Below the pieces are notes generated by a model that was not told the origin of the DNA, made no database searches, and saw only the letters and a program-made list of their open reading frames with translations. A stretch of DNA of 64,000 bases from Streptomyces sp. A3M-1-3 (lineage in GTDB: Bacteria; Actinomycetota; Actinomycetes; Streptomycetales; Streptomycetaceae), in contig NZ_JANAVP010000002.1 in the NCBI RefSeq assembly GCF_024213665.1, forward strand, positions 296,779 through 360,778. Reading direction: 5' to 3'. This document shows positions 1-9,307 of the stretch, piece by piece; the stretch's first letter is position 1, and each line of letters begins with the position of its first letter. The position numbers and the translations under genes were made by a program.

Positions 1-219
1 GGCCCGGCGGTCACCGGCCAGCACCACTCCGCCGGGGAACGTCGCGGCGACGATGGTGGTGCCGTGCGGCGCCTCGATCACGCCCTTGGTGGGCGGCAGC
101 ACCCGCTTGCCCGGAAGCATCTCGGGCGAGTGGTCGGACAGAAAGTCCATGAACGAGGCCGAGCCCGGCGTCAGGAAGGCAGCTGGTAGACGCCCGGTGC
201 TACGAGTGTTGGCTTCCAC
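1..219 (-). CDS. prcB: Proteasome beta subunit, N-terminal part (cut by window edge)
   Basis: This is the first 73 codons of the 20S proteasome beta subunit, the proteolytic subunit that degrades pupylated proteins. The reading frame starts at a GTG at 219 and runs off the left edge. It encodes the typical actinobacterial propeptide, followed by the autocleavage site in [11 protein letters not shown], so mature catalytic Thr1 is Thr54 and the propeptide is 53 residues. The start lies inside the 3' end of the upstream endonuclease gene, a 49-nt overlap, which suggests translational coupling. It is too short and overlapped to stand out as an ORF, but the peptide is clearly PrcB. Confidence 0.93.
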   Translation of the reverse strand, partial: MEANTRSTGRLPAAFLTPGSASFMDFLSDHSPEMLPGKRVLPPTKGVIEAPHGTTIVAATFPGGVVLAGDRRA

Positions 220-767
220 GCGATTCCTTCCAGATAAGTGATGGCCCGACGCAGAGTGTCGGGATCATCTCCCAACTTGCCGATGGCCGAATTGCAGTTG
301 AAGCACAGTACGCCACGGACCTTACCCGTCTCATGGCAGTGATCCACATGTACTGCCGGGGCAGATAAGCAGATCAAGCAGATGCCCATCTGGGACGAGA
401 TCATCTCGTCCCTCTGGGCCTCGGTGATGCCGTATGTGCGCATGAAGTAGCCCGCGCGATTATTCTGCGCCCGGCAGACACGGCAGTAGCTGCACCAGCC
501 GTCGGAAGAAGTCTTGTTCCGCTCCCACTCCGAGTGCGGCTTGACCTCCCCGCATTGCGGGCACCGCTTGTGTCCGCGCGGCACGGGCACCTTCACCCGC
601 ACCGCGCGCCCCTTCGCCTCCTGGCGCCGCTTGTAGTACTGCGCGGAGCAGTCTCTGCAGTACGCCTGCAATCCGTCCGGAGTTGAGCGGTTACTGGCGA
701 AGGCTGCGCGCGGCATTTCAACCTTGCACCGCGAGCAGCGCTTCAGCGCCTCAGGCATGACACCCAC
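171..767 (-). CDS. Endonuclease VII-like HNH protein of the proteasome cluster
   Basis: The protein has about 198 residues in three cysteine-rich modules. Zinc-ribbon-like CxxC pairs lie at residues 11/14 with 37/40 and at 69/72 with 95/98. A recombination endonuclease VII-type HNH core follows: CLIC at 130-133, [13 protein letters not shown] from 140, and CFNC at 155-158. The GTG at 767 has an AAGG about 8 nt upstream; an ATG at 758 is the alternative start. It sits between pup and prcB, and its last 16 codons overlap the prcB propeptide codons. From memory, Streptomyces proteasome loci often carry such a gene here. Whether it cuts DNA or has a role in proteasome expression is unknown. Confidence 0.85.
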   Translation of the reverse strand: MGVMPEALKRCSRCKVEMPRAAFASNRSTPDGLQAYCRDCSAQYYKRRQEAKGRAVRVKVPVPRGHKRCPQCGEVKPHSEWERNKTSSDGWCSYCRVCRAQNNRAGYFMRTYGITEAQRDEMISSQMGICLICLSAPAVHVDHCHETGKVRGVLCFNCNSAIGKLGDDPDTLRRAITYLEGIAWKPTLVAPGVYQLPS

Positions 768-799
768 CCCCCAGCCTTCGAATCTAAGGGAAACCGGCC

Positions 800-1018
800 C
801 TACTGCCCACCCTTCTGAACGAAGCTTCGCACAAAGTCCTCTGCATTCTCTTCGAGGACATCGTCAATCTCGTCCAGTACCGAGTCGACGTCGTCCGACA
901 GCTTCTCCTGCCGCTCCTTGAGGTCTTCAGCGGCCTGCGCCTCTGCCGCCTGCTCCTCGACCTCCTCGGTGGAGCGCTGTGCCTTCTGCTGTCCGCCGCC
1001 GGTGTCCTTGGTCGCCAT
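800..1018 (-). CDS. pup: Prokaryotic ubiquitin-like protein Pup
   Basis: This 72-residue disordered modifier is attached to substrate lysines by PafA and recognised by the ARC/Mpa coiled coil. The sequence starts MATKDTGGGQQK, has a Glu/Asp-rich helix-forming middle, and ends SFVQKGGQ. The terminal Gln means it needs deamidation by Dop, the next upstream gene, before ligation. The ATG at 1018 is chosen because it gives the standard 72-residue length and is preceded by GAGGT about 5 nt upstream. The open frame continues further 5' but does not look like Pup. The gene lies 32 nt before the endonuclease VII-like gene and is probably cotranscribed with it. Confidence 0.97.
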   Translation of the reverse strand: MATKDTGGGQQKAQRSTEEVEEQAAEAQAAEDLKERQEKLSDDVDSVLDEIDDVLEENAEDFVRSFVQKGGQ

Positions 1019-1170
1019 CTCTACCTCACCCCGCTCGGTTCGCCCGCTCGATTCGAGATCGATCTCTCCAAGATCAGACCCTACCCACAGGGTCTGACAT
1101 CGGCCCCGTACTTCGTACAGTCCGTACAACGTCCGGGAGCCATCTCCATGATTCCCTTCCGCGCCTCATT

Positions 1171-2682
1171 TCAGCCCCCGGAGAGGACCCGGACCAGGTC
1201 CTCGGCCGTCCGGCAGCGGTCCAGCAGCTCCTTCACGTGGTTACGCGTTCCGCGAAGCGGCTCCAGGGTGGGGACCCGCTGGAGCGAGTCGCGGCCGGGC
1301 AGGTCGAAGATGACCGAGTCCCAGGAGGCCGCCGCGACGTCGTCCGCGTACTGCTCGAGGCAGCGGCCGCGGAAGTACGCCCGGGTGTCTTCCGGGGGCT
1401 TCGTCTCGGCCCGTTCCACGGCCGGCTCGTCCAGCAGCCGCTTCACCTTGCCGCGGGCCGCCAGCCGGTTGTACAGGCCCTTGTCGGGCCGTACGTCGGC
1501 GTACTGGAGGTCGACCAGGTGGAGGCGGGCCGCGTCCCAGTCCAGGCTGTCGCGGCGCCGGTAGCCCTCCAGTAGCTCCCGCTTGGCGATCCAGTCCAGC
1601 TCGCCGGAGAGGCTCATGGGGTCGCTCTCCAGCCGCCCCAGCACGTCCTCCCAGCGGATCAGGACGTCCCTGGTCTGGTCGTCGGCGTCCGCCCCGAACC
1701 GCTCCTCGACGTACTTGCGGGCCAGCTCGAAGTACTCCATCTGCAGTTGTACTGCGGTGAGTGTCCGGCCGCTGCGCAGGGTGACCAGGTGCTTGAGCGT
1801 GGGGTCGTGCGAGACCTGGTGCAGGGTGCGCACCGGCTGGTCGACCGCGAGGTCCACGGCGATGAAGCCGTCCTCGATCATCGACAGGACCAGGGCGGTG
1901 GTGCCGAGTTTCAGGTACGTCGAGATCTCGGAGAGGTTCGCGTCGCCGATGATCACGTGCAGCCTGCGGTACTTCTCGGCGTCCGAGTGCGGCTCGTCCC
2001 GGGTGTTGATGATGGGCCGCTTCAGGGTGGTCTCCAGGCCCACCTCGACTTCGAAGTAGTCGGCCCGCTGGCTGATCTGGAAGCCGTGTTCGTGGCCGTC
2101 CTGGCCGATGCCGACCCGGCCCGCGCCGGTGACGACCTGCCGGGAGACGAAGAACGGCGTCAGGTGCCGCACGATGTCCGAGAAGGGGGTCTCCCGCTTC
2201 ATCAGGTAGTTCTCGTGCGTGCCGTAGGAGGCGCCCTTGTTGTCGGTGTTGTTCTTGTAGAGGTGGATCGGCTGGGCGCCCGGCAGCTGCGCGGCGCGCT
2301 CGGCGGCCTCGGCCATGATCCGTTCGCCGGCCTTGTCCCACAGGACGGCATCGAGCGGGTTGGTCACCTCCGGCGAGCTGTATTCGGGGTGCGCGTGGTC
2401 CACGTACAGCCGCGCACCGTTGGTGAGGATGACATTGGCCAGGCCGATGTCCTCGTCGGTGAGCTGGCTGGAGTCGGCGGCCTCGCGGGCGAGGTCGAAG
2501 CCGCGGGCGTCCCGCAGCGGGTTCTCCTCCTCGAAGTCCCAGCGGGCGCGGCGCGCCCGGTGCATCGCCGCCGCGTAGGCGTTGACGATCTGGGATGAGG
2601 TGAGCATGGCATTGGCGTTCGGGTGGCCGGGGACGGAGATCCCGTACTCCGTCTCGATTCCCATTACTCGCCGTACGGTCAT
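1171..2682 (-). CDS. dop: Pup deamidase/depupylase Dop
   Basis: Dop (503 aa) converts the C-terminal Gln of Pup to Glu and also removes Pup from conjugates. It belongs to the glutamine-synthetase-like carboxylate-amine ligase fold shared with PafA. The N-terminus [16 protein letters not shown] carries the GIETEYG nucleotide-binding signature. The chosen ATG at 2682 is preceded by AAGGAGG at good spacing, whereas the longer frame (to 2712) lacks such a site. It sits between arc and pup on the same strand, which is the standard actinobacterial order. Confidence 0.95.
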   Translation of the reverse strand: MTVRRVMGIETEYGISVPGHPNANAMLTSSQIVNAYAAAMHRARRARWDFEEENPLRDARGFDLAREAADSSQLTDEDIGLANVILTNGARLYVDHAHPEYSSPEVTNPLDAVLWDKAGERIMAEAAERAAQLPGAQPIHLYKNNTDNKGASYGTHENYLMKRETPFSDIVRHLTPFFVSRQVVTGAGRVGIGQDGHEHGFQISQRADYFEVEVGLETTLKRPIINTRDEPHSDAEKYRRLHVIIGDANLSEISTYLKLGTTALVLSMIEDGFIAVDLAVDQPVRTLHQVSHDPTLKHLVTLRSGRTLTAVQLQMEYFELARKYVEERFGADADDQTRDVLIRWEDVLGRLESDPMSLSGELDWIAKRELLEGYRRRDSLDWDAARLHLVDLQYADVRPDKGLYNRLAARGKVKRLLDEPAVERAETKPPEDTRAYFRGRCLEQYADDVAAASWDSVIFDLPGRDSLQRVPTLEPLRGTRNHVKELLDRCRTAEDLVRVLSGG

Positions 2683-2873
2683 GCGGCCCTCCTTGCCCGG
2701 CGGCGCTCCCACCCGGGAGCGGCGCTCAAGTACCGCTGTTTCTCCGGTGCGTGTGCGGTGCCCGTCCCCGCACTGCGCGACTCGGCGGTACCGATGAGCC
2801 TAGAACGCCTCTGCGCTGGTGGGGAGATCATTTCATTCATTGCCCTAGCTCCTGCGGCCTCCTGAAAGCAGTT

Positions 2874-2906
2874 GGCTGCGGATGCCCTGAGAGGGCACCC
2901 GCAGCC
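2874..2906 (-). terminator. Hairpin between arc and dop
   Basis: The sequence ggctgcgg-a-tgccct-gag-agggca-c-ccgcagcc forms a 14-bp stem with one mismatch and a 3-nt loop, just past the arc stop codon. No U-tract follows, which is common in Streptomyces. It probably terminates or attenuates arc transcription and separates it from dop. Processing of a common arc-dop message is an alternative role. Confidence 0.6.
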
Positions 2907-2916
2907 GCCCTGACAT

Positions 2917-4683
2917 TTACAGGTACTGACCGGTGTTTGCCACCGTGTCGATGGAGCGTCCGGTGTCCGCGCCCTGCTTTCCGGTGACGAGTGTGCGGAT
3001 GAATACGATCCGCTCGCCCTTCTTTCCGGAGATCCTGGCCCAGTCGTCCGGGTTTGTCGTGTTGGGCAGGTCCTCGTTCTCCTTGAACTCGTCCACGCAA
3101 GCCTGGAGGAGGTGGGAGACGCGCAGACCCTTCTGGTTTTGGTCGAGGAAGGCCTTGATGGCCATCTTCTTGGCCCGGTCCACGATGTTCTGGATCATCG
3201 CGCCCGAGTTGAAGTCCTTGAAGTAAAGGACTTCCTTGTCGCCGTTGGCGTACGTGACCTCGAGGAAGCGGTTTTCCTCGGTCTCGGCGTACATCTGCTC
3301 CACGACGGACTGGATCATGCCGTGCACCGTGGCGGCGGAGTCTCCACTGTGCTCGGTCAGGTCGTCGCCGTGCAGGGGCAGCGAGGCCTTGAGGTACTTG
3401 GCGAAGATGTCCCTCGCCGCCTCGGCGTCCGGACGCTCGATCTTGATCTTGACGTCGAGCCGGCCGGGTCGCAGGATCGCCGGGTCGATCATGTCCTCGC
3501 GGTTCGAGGCACCGATGACGATGACGTTCTCCAGGCCCTCCACGCCGTCGATCTCGGCGAGCAGCTGCGGGACGATGGTGTTCTCCACGTCCGAGCTGAC
3601 TCCGGATCCGCGGGTGCGGAAGAGCGACTCCATCTCGTCGAAGAAGACGATCACGGGGGTGCCCTCGCTCGCCTTCTCCCGGGCACGCTGGAAGACGAGG
3701 CGGATGTGCCGCTCGGTCTCACCGACGTACTTGTTGAGGAGCTCGGGGCCCTTGATGTTGAGGAAGTAGCTCTTCCCCGCGGGCTGTCCGGTCACCTCGG
3801 CGACCTTTTTGGCAAGGGAGTTGGCCACGGCTTTGGCGATCAGCGTCTTGCCGCAGCCGGGGGGGCCGTAGAGCAGCACGCCCTTGGGCGGCCGCAGTTC
3901 GTGCTCCTTGAAGAGGTCGGGGTAGAGGTAGGGCAGCTCGACCGCGTCGCGGATCATCTCGATCTGGTTGCCCAGACCGCCGATCTTGTCGTAGTCGATG
4001 TCCGGGACCTCTTCGAGGACGAGCTCCTCGACCTCGCTCTTGGGTACGACCTCGTAGACGTAGCCGGAGCGGGGCTCGAGCAGCAGGGCGTCGCCGGGGC
4101 GGATGATGACGTCCAGCAGGGGCTCGGCGAGCCTCACCACCCTTTCCTCGTCGGTGTGCCCGACCACCAGGGCGCGCTCGCCGTCCTCGAGGATCTCCTT
4201 GAGGGTGACGATGTCCCCGGCGCGCTCGTACTCCATGGCCTCGACCACATTGAGCGCTTCGTTGAGCATGACCTCCTGGCCGCGCCTGAGCTCGTCCGGC
4301 TCGACGCTGGGGCTGACGTTCACCCGGAGCTTGCGGCCCCCGGTGAAGATGTCGACGGTGCCGTCCTCGTTCGACTGCAGGAAGACACCGAAGCCGGCCG
4401 GCGGCTGTGCGAGCCGGTCGACCTCCTCCTTGAGGGCCACGATCTGGTCCCGGGCCTCACGGAGCGTATTGGCAAGTCGCTCGTTCTGAGCGGACACGCC
4501 GGCCAGGTTCGTCTGCAACTCGATGATCCGCTCTTCGAGAATCCTCGTGTGCCGCGGAGAGTCGGCGAGCTTTCGTCGCAGGACGGCGATTTCCTGCTCG
4601 AGATAGGCAACCTGGCCGGCTGGGTCCTCAGACCCCCGCCCGGGCCGGATGCCGCGGTTGATGTCGTCGTCGTGGGCTGCCAC
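2917..4683 (-). CDS. arc: Proteasome-activating AAA ATPase ARC (Mpa)
   Basis: This hexameric unfoldase (588 aa) binds pupylated proteins through an N-terminal coiled coil and feeds them to the 20S core. It shows a coiled coil in the first ~90 residues ([15 protein letters not shown]), OB-like interdomains, Walker A GPPGCGKT, Walker [10 protein letters not shown], and the C-terminal GQYL tail that docks into the alpha ring. The GTG at 4683 is preferred: it follows GGAGG by 8 nt and gives the usual length. The upstream ATG at 4701 lies next to that same Shine-Dalgarno sequence. It is the first gene of the cluster and diverges from the ferredoxin gene. Confidence 0.95.
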   Translation of the reverse strand: MAAHDDDINRGIRPGRGSEDPAGQVAYLEQEIAVLRRKLADSPRHTRILEERIIELQTNLAGVSAQNERLANTLREARDQIVALKEEVDRLAQPPAGFGVFLQSNEDGTVDIFTGGRKLRVNVSPSVEPDELRRGQEVMLNEALNVVEAMEYERAGDIVTLKEILEDGERALVVGHTDEERVVRLAEPLLDVIIRPGDALLLEPRSGYVYEVVPKSEVEELVLEEVPDIDYDKIGGLGNQIEMIRDAVELPYLYPDLFKEHELRPPKGVLLYGPPGCGKTLIAKAVANSLAKKVAEVTGQPAGKSYFLNIKGPELLNKYVGETERHIRLVFQRAREKASEGTPVIVFFDEMESLFRTRGSGVSSDVENTIVPQLLAEIDGVEGLENVIVIGASNREDMIDPAILRPGRLDVKIKIERPDAEAARDIFAKYLKASLPLHGDDLTEHSGDSAATVHGMIQSVVEQMYAETEENRFLEVTYANGDKEVLYFKDFNSGAMIQNIVDRAKKMAIKAFLDQNQKGLRVSHLLQACVDEFKENEDLPNTTNPDDWARISGKKGERIVFIRTLVTGKQGADTGRSIDTVANTGQYL

Positions 4684-4721
4684 GGTCCTCACCTCCTCCA
4701 AGGGGAGCTGGACGCTTCCTG

Positions 4722-4749
4722 ACCCTACCTGGGCAGGTGGCGATTGAAA
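4722..4749 (-). promoter_or_regulatory. Candidate arc promoter
   Basis: On the minus strand, TTTCAA (complement of 4744-4749) and TAGGGT (complement of 4722-4727) are separated by 16 bp and lie about 40 nt upstream of the arc GTG start. This resembles a weak vegetative Streptomyces promoter. It is a pattern match only. Confidence 0.35.
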
Positions 4750-4936
4750 CCCCTAGATCACAAAGACGGTAGGGGTGTGTCCGATCTTCACCCTTGCGTA
4801 CTCCCTCACGCCAGGGGAATACCCACCGTTCAACATCGGAAAGCGGCCGGTTGTATCGTCGAAGCGTTCAACACCCGTCAGGGCTGGCGCGACTTGCGTC
4901 AGGTTGGATCACGTAGCGCAGGGAACGGCAGGAGAT

Positions 4937-5257
4937 ATGACCGTGCAGGACGAGGCGCCCAGCGGCAGCGTCGGCGAGGGCCGGGATCTGCTCGAGGTCT
5001 GGATCGACCAGGATCTCTGCACCGGGGACGGAATCTGCGCCCAGTACGCGCCCGAGGTCTTCGAGCTGGACATCGACGGGCTGGCGTACGTGAAGGGCGC
5101 CGAGGACGAGCTGCTGCAGGATCCGGGGGCCACAACACCCGTGCCGCTGCCGCTTCTCCGGGATGTGGTGGACTCCGCCAAGGAGTGCCCGGGCGACTGC
5201 ATCCATGTACGGCGAGTTTCGGACAGGGTCGAGGTCTACGGGCCTGACGCCGAGTGA
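4937..5257 (+). CDS. 3Fe-4S-type ferredoxin
   Basis: This small acidic electron carrier (106 aa) is of the kind that donates electrons to cytochromes P450 in actinomycetes. It has a cluster motif CTGDGIC near residues 33-39 and a distal CPGDC. The missing second Cys of the first motif and the single CP site favour one 3Fe-4S cluster. The ATG at 4937 is only 2 nt from GGAG, so the GTG at 4943 (8 nt away) may be the true start. No P450 gene is adjacent, so its partner is not shown here. It diverges from arc. Confidence 0.87.
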   Translation: MTVQDEAPSGSVGEGRDLLEVWIDQDLCTGDGICAQYAPEVFELDIDGLAYVKGAEDELLQDPGATTPVPLPLLRDVVDSAKECPGDCIHVRRVSDRVEVYGPDAE

Positions 5258-5276
5258 CGGATCACACACTGCCCGC

Positions 5277-5930
5277 TCAGGCGCGGGCTTGGTCGGCCCG
5301 TAGGAACTTGCCGTCCGCCCATCGCCACTTGACCTGTCGGCGCTCGTCCGGGCAGCAGCGCGGCACCGCCTGCGAGGAATAGCCGAAGAGCGTCGCGGTG
5401 ACTGTGCCGTCACGGACCGCGAAGGCGCCCACACTCAACTTCTCCGCCGGGTCGACCAGGGTGGCCACAATCCTGGCGGCGGAGCTCTGTGCGGCCTGCC
5501 GCGCGAGTACGTAGACACCGCTCGGCGGGGTGCCCGAGCCGGCCTCGCAACGGACCACGACGACGCTCTCCGGCCGTCCGTCACCGTCGAGGTCGCCGGA
5601 TCCCTGCTTGGTCACCAGCTCCTTCGCGCCACCGCAGTCGAGCGGGAAGTCCACCTTGGCGGGATCGGGCGCGGCGGCGGGATCGGGCGCGGGCAGCTCG
5701 GGCCCGGCTGTCGTGACCGTCCTCGGGCCGCCGGCCTGGGACGCGGTGGCGTCGTCGGGCTGGAGCAGGCCGGCGACCGCGACGACCGCGGCCATCGCCG
5801 TGGCAGTGGCGAGCCAGTGCGCCGGGCGGGTGCGGGTGTGCGCCAGGTCCGGGACGTCCGAGGTCTGCACGCGGAGTGTCTCCTGTGGTGCGGCGGTGCT
5901 GGGGGTGGCCAGCATCGTGCCACACGTCAC
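5277..5930 (-). CDS. Secreted or membrane-anchored protein of unknown function
   Basis: The protein has about 217 residues. A short cytoplasmic N-terminus precedes one hydrophobic segment (ATATAMAAVVAVAGLL, around residue 42). A Pro/Ala/Asp-rich linker and an extracytoplasmic domain follow, containing DLDGDGRPES, an FG-GAP/EF-hand-like calcium-binding loop. A cysteine pair CC occurs near the C-terminus. The start is uncertain; an in-frame ATG at 5915 is an alternative and neither has a clear ribosome binding site. I do not recognise a function. The gene converges with the ferredoxin gene. Confidence 0.7.
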   Translation of the reverse strand: MTCGTMLATPSTAAPQETLRVQTSDVPDLAHTRTRPAHWLATATAMAAVVAVAGLLQPDDATASQAGGPRTVTTAGPELPAPDPAAAPDPAKVDFPLDCGGAKELVTKQGSGDLDGDGRPESVVVVRCEAGSGTPPSGVYVLARQAAQSSAARIVATLVDPAEKLSVGAFAVRDGTVTATLFGYSSQAVPRCCPDERRQVKWRWADGKFLRADQARA

Positions 5931-5999
5931 ACCGGGGCGGAACGACGGGGTCCGTAATTCCGCGAATCCGCTGGGCCAACGAATGGGCCAACGAAAAGG

Positions 6000-6046
6000 C
6001 GCCGCCGCCCAGTTCCCCTGTGAGGTGCGGGAACTGGGCGGCGGCG
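6000..6046 (-). terminator. Strong intrinsic terminator after the tRNA methyltransferase gene
   Basis: A perfect 18-bp stem (6000-6017 with 6029-6046) and an 11-nt loop are followed on the minus strand by CCTTTTCG. It lies 28 nt past the stop codon of the methyltransferase gene and before the secreted-protein gene. Confidence 0.85.
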
Positions 6047-6074
6047 TTCGTACGTTGGAGACTTGCGGCGGGTG

Positions 6075-6983
6075 TCAGCCTCGCGAGGCGGACCCGCTCT
6101 CACTGCCGGGGCCGGTGTAGTCCTCGCCGTACGCGCCCTTGGCGGGCCGGCGGCGGCGCAGCGGGGGCTCCACGCCGTCGGCGAGGCGGCGGGCGGTGAC
6201 GAGGAAGCCTGTGTGGCCGATCATCCGGTGGTCCGGGCGGACGGCCAGGCCTTCGACGTGCCAGTTGCGGATCATCGACTCCCACGGCTGCGGCTCGGCG
6301 AAGCAGCCGATCTCGCGGATCGCCTCCACGGTGCGGGCGAGCTGGGTGGTGGTCGCGACGTACGCGCAGAGGATGCCGCCCGGCACGAGCGCCTTGGAGA
6401 CGGCATCGAGGCATTCCCAGGGGGCGAGCATATCCAGGATCACGCGGTCGACATCGGTGTCCGACAGGTTGTCCTGGAGGTCGCCGACCGTGAGCTGCCA
6501 CGCGGGGTGGGGGCCGCCGAAGTAGCGCTCCACGTTCTGGGTGGCGATCTCGGCGAAGTCCTCCCGGCGCTCGTAGCTGTGCAGCATGCCCTGGTCGCCG
6601 ATGGCCCGCAGCAGGAAGCTGCTGAGCGACCCGGAGCCGACCCCCGCCTCCACGACGCGGGCGCCGGGGAAGATGTCGGCGAAGGCCAGGATCTGGCCCG
6701 CGTCCTTGGGGTAGACCACGGCGGCGCCGCGGGGCATGGAGAGGACGTAGTCGGGGAGCAGGGGGCGCAGCGCGAGGTAGGCGACGTTTCCCGTGGTTCG
6801 GACAACACTGCCCTCGGGAGCACCGATCAGCTCGTCGTGCGGGAAGGAACCCTTGTGGGTGTGAAAATTCTTCCCGGCTTCGAGCGTGAACGTGTAGTGG
6901 CGTCCCTTGGGGTCGGTGAGCTGGACCTGGTCCCCGACCTTGAAGGGCCCGCGTCGGCGGGCGGCACCGGTCGGTTCGGACAT
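6075..6983 (-). CDS. trmI: tRNA (adenine58-N1)-methyltransferase
   Basis: This SAM-dependent enzyme (302 aa) makes m1A58 in the T-loop of tRNA. The N-terminal small domain has GPFKVGDQVQLTDPKGRHYTF. The class I Rossmann fold shows the SAM motif VVEAGVGSGSLSSFLLRA at about 108-125 and the catalytic motif LDMLAPWE near 188. Actinobacterial TrmI is a homotetramer of about this length. From memory, in many actinobacteria the gene lies close to the proteasome locus, as here. Confidence 0.93.
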   Translation of the reverse strand: MSEPTGAARRRGPFKVGDQVQLTDPKGRHYTFTLEAGKNFHTHKGSFPHDELIGAPEGSVVRTTGNVAYLALRPLLPDYVLSMPRGAAVVYPKDAGQILAFADIFPGARVVEAGVGSGSLSSFLLRAIGDQGMLHSYERREDFAEIATQNVERYFGGPHPAWQLTVGDLQDNLSDTDVDRVILDMLAPWECLDAVSKALVPGGILCAYVATTTQLARTVEAIREIGCFAEPQPWESMIRNWHVEGLAVRPDHRMIGHTGFLVTARRLADGVEPPLRRRRPAKGAYGEDYTGPGSESGSASRG

Positions 6984-7069
6984 GTGAACAGCCTACCGGC
7001 CCCGCAGGGTGCAGGTTCACGCTGCCCCCGGCGAGTGAGCCGAAGCGCCCCGGAGGCGAACCGAGCCCC

Positions 7070-8323
7070 TTATGAGGAGGGCCGCGCCATGGCTTGGACG
7101 AAGGCCCTTTCGACGTCGGCGGTGGAGAGGACGCCGTAGATCTCGCCCGTCTCCTCGACCACGAGGTACTCGGTGGCCGGGGTTGCGCGCAGGGTGTCGA
7201 GGAGTGCTTCGCCGGCCAGTTCGGCCGAGACCTTCATGCCGTCCTTGATGTCCTGGGCGAGGCCGCTCACCGCGACCCAGGGGCGGCGGTGTTCGGGGAC
7301 TCCCGCGATGGCTGCCTCGCGTACCAGGCCGGTGGGGTCGCCGAGCCCGTCGACGACGACCAGGGCGCGGGCGCCGGCCTCGTTGGCGCGGCGCAGTGCC
7401 TCGGAGAGGGGGGTGTGGGACTCCACCGGGACGGCCCGCCGGGTGAGGGTGCGGGCGCGCAGCCCCGGGAGGTGCTCGCGCAGCCGGGCCATGCGCAGGC
7501 TGTTGCCCGCTCCGGTCCAGATGATCGCGGCGAGGATGGCGGCGAGGAGCGCGTCGGTGACGGTGTCCATGCCGCCGATCTCTTCGGTGGGGTTCCCGAG
7601 GAGGCCGGTGTGGGTGAGGAGCGGGAGGCCGAGGAGTACGGCGACGGCGAGGGCGCGGCCAACCCAGGCGGCGGCGACGGTGCCGGCCATCGGCTTGCCG
7701 GTGATCTTCCACACGACGGCCCGCAGCATCCGGCCGCCGTCGAGCGGCAGGCCCGGCAGCAGGTTGAACGCGGCAACGATGAGGTTGGAGATCATCAGGC
7801 CGGCGAGCAGCACGCCTGGCACGGTGCCCGGTTCGACGGCCTGCATTCCGGCGTAGAAGGCACCGGCCAGGAGGAGCGAGAGCAGCGGGCCGACGAAGGC
7901 CAGGACGAATTCACGGCCGGGTGTCTCGGACTCCTTCTCGATCTCGGAGACTCCGCCGAAGAACTGGAGCTGGATCCGGCGCACCGGCAGCTTGAAGCGC
8001 AGGGCGGCGACCGTGTGGGCCAGTTCGTGGACGAGTACGGAGGCGTAGAAGGCGACGGCGAAGAAGAGGGAGACCAGATAACGGGCGCTGCCGAGTTCGG
8101 GCAGGACGCGCTCGAGTTGGCCGCCGAAGACCCAGGTGATGAGCGCCGCCACGAGGAACCAGCTGGGGGCGACGTACACCGGCACGCCGAAGGGACGGCC
8201 CATGAGGAGGCCGCCACCGGATTCGCGTCGCGTGCGCTGCGGCTTGCTGTCTCCGGGCGGGGAGCCGGGACTGGCTCCCCCGCCGCCGGACCGCGGCCGT
8301 CCGCCGTCGCCGCTCTCGTCCAC
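7070..8323 (-). CDS. Site-2 protease-family membrane metalloprotease with CBS domains
   Basis: This M50-family intramembrane zinc protease has 417 residues from the chosen start. The zinc site is VHELAHT in one membrane helix, and a conserved LPGLPLDGGRM motif supplies the third ligand in a later helix. Five or six hydrophobic segments precede a cytoplasmic C-terminus resembling a tandem CBS pair, which may sense adenine nucleotides. I chose the GTG at 8323 because AGAGGGG lies just upstream; the frame stays open to 8380. Substrates are unknown; such proteases usually cleave anti-sigma factors or membrane-anchored regulators. Confidence 0.9.
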   Translation of the reverse strand: MDESGDGGRPRSGGGGASPGSPPGDSKPQRTRRESGGGLLMGRPFGVPVYVAPSWFLVAALITWVFGGQLERVLPELGSARYLVSLFFAVAFYASVLVHELAHTVAALRFKLPVRRIQLQFFGGVSEIEKESETPGREFVLAFVGPLLSLLLAGAFYAGMQAVEPGTVPGVLLAGLMISNLIVAAFNLLPGLPLDGGRMLRAVVWKITGKPMAGTVAAAWVGRALAVAVLLGLPLLTHTGLLGNPTEEIGGMDTVTDALLAAILAAIIWTGAGNSLRMARLREHLPGLRARTLTRRAVPVESHTPLSEALRRANEAGARALVVVDGLGDPTGLVREAAIAGVPEHRRPWVAVSGLAQDIKDGMKVSAELAGEALLDTLRATPATEYLVVEETGEIYGVLSTADVERAFVQAMARPSS

Positions 8324-8449
8324 GGTGTCCCCTCTGTCGGAAGCGTCCCCCACTGTTGCATGGTGTGATCCCACGATCATGCAGTGCGAGGGGGTCTGTC
8401 GTCGATGGTATGCGGAGCACTGTCAGTGGCGGGTCGTAGGGTCTGAGTC

Positions 8450-9307
8450 ATGAGTACGACCACCGGCACCGAACCGGCCGACGCCGCGCGGCCCACGTCG
8501 CTCTCTCCTTCCCGGGCGAGCGACTTCATGCAGTGCCCGCTGCTCTACCGGTTCCGGGTGATCGACAAGCTGCCCGAGAAGCCGAGTGCGGCGGCGACGC
8601 GGGGCACGTTGGTGCACGCGGTGCTGGAGCGGCTCTTCGACGACCCGGCGGTGGAGCGTACGGCGCCGCGGGCGCGGGCGATGGTGCCCGGCCAGTGGGA
8701 CCGGCTGCTGGAGTCGCGGCCGGAGCTGACGGAGCTGTTCGCCGAGGATTCCGAGGGGGAGCGGCTCGGGCGGTGGCTCTCGGAGGCGGAGGAGCTCGTC
8801 GAGCGGTGGTTCTCGCTGGAGGATCCGACGAGGCTGGAGCCGGCGGAGCGGGAGCTGTTCGTCGAGACGGAGCTGGAGTCGGGGCTGCGGTTGCGCGGGA
8901 TCATCGACCGGGTCGATGTGGCGCCCACCGGTGAGGTGCGGATCGTCGACTACAAGACGGGCAAGGCTCCGCGTCCGGAGTACGCGGAGGGTGCGCTGTT
9001 CCAGATGAAATTCTACGCGCTGGTGGTGTGGCGGCTGAAGGCGGTCGTCCCGCGCCGGCTGCAGCTGGTGTATCTCGGCAGCGGCGATGTCCTGACGTAC
9101 GACCCGGTGGTGGCCGATCTGGAGCGGGTGGAGCGCAAGCTGCTCGCTCTGTGGGACGCGATCAAGGAGGCGACCGAGACGGGTGAGTGGCGGCCCCGGC
9201 CGACGAAACTCTGCGGCTGGTGCGACCACCAGGCCCACTGCCCGGAGTTCGGCGGCACGCCCCCGGTGTACCCGTTGACGATCACGCCGCGGAATCCGGC
9301 CCCCTGA
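8450..9307 (+). CDS. RecB-family PD-(D/E)XK nuclease with Fe-S cysteines
   Basis: This 285-residue protein of the RecB/Cas4-like nuclease superfamily has an N-terminal LSPSRASDFMQCPLLYRFR with the first cysteine. The active-site motif is GIIDRVDV...VRIVDYKTGKAP (D, D, K). A C-terminal CGWCDHQAHC cluster, with the upstream Cys, would bind 4Fe-4S. It is probably a DNA repair or processing nuclease and stands alone here without a helicase partner. Its last 37 nt, including the stop, form the first copy of a 93-bp tandem repeat. Confidence 0.9.
   Translation: MSTTTGTEPADAARPTSLSPSRASDFMQCPLLYRFRVIDKLPEKPSAAATRGTLVHAVLERLFDDPAVERTAPRARAMVPGQWDRLLESRPELTELFAEDSEGERLGRWLSEAEELVERWFSLEDPTRLEPAERELFVETELESGLRLRGIIDRVDVAPTGEVRIVDYKTGKAPRPEYAEGALFQMKFYALVVWRLKAVVPRRLQLVYLGSGDVLTYDPVVADLERVERKLLALWDAIKEATETGEWRPRPTKLCGWCDHQAHCPEFGGTPPVYPLTITPRNPAP

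Noticed and set aside
1018..1129. N-terminal extension of Pup
   Set aside because: The frame is open upstream, but Pup is 72 residues and GAGGT precedes the internal ATG; the upstream peptide looks non-coding.
3112..4722. 536-codon plus-strand ORF opposite arc
   Set aside because: It is an antisense shadow of a well-supported AAA ATPase gene, with no recognisable motif.
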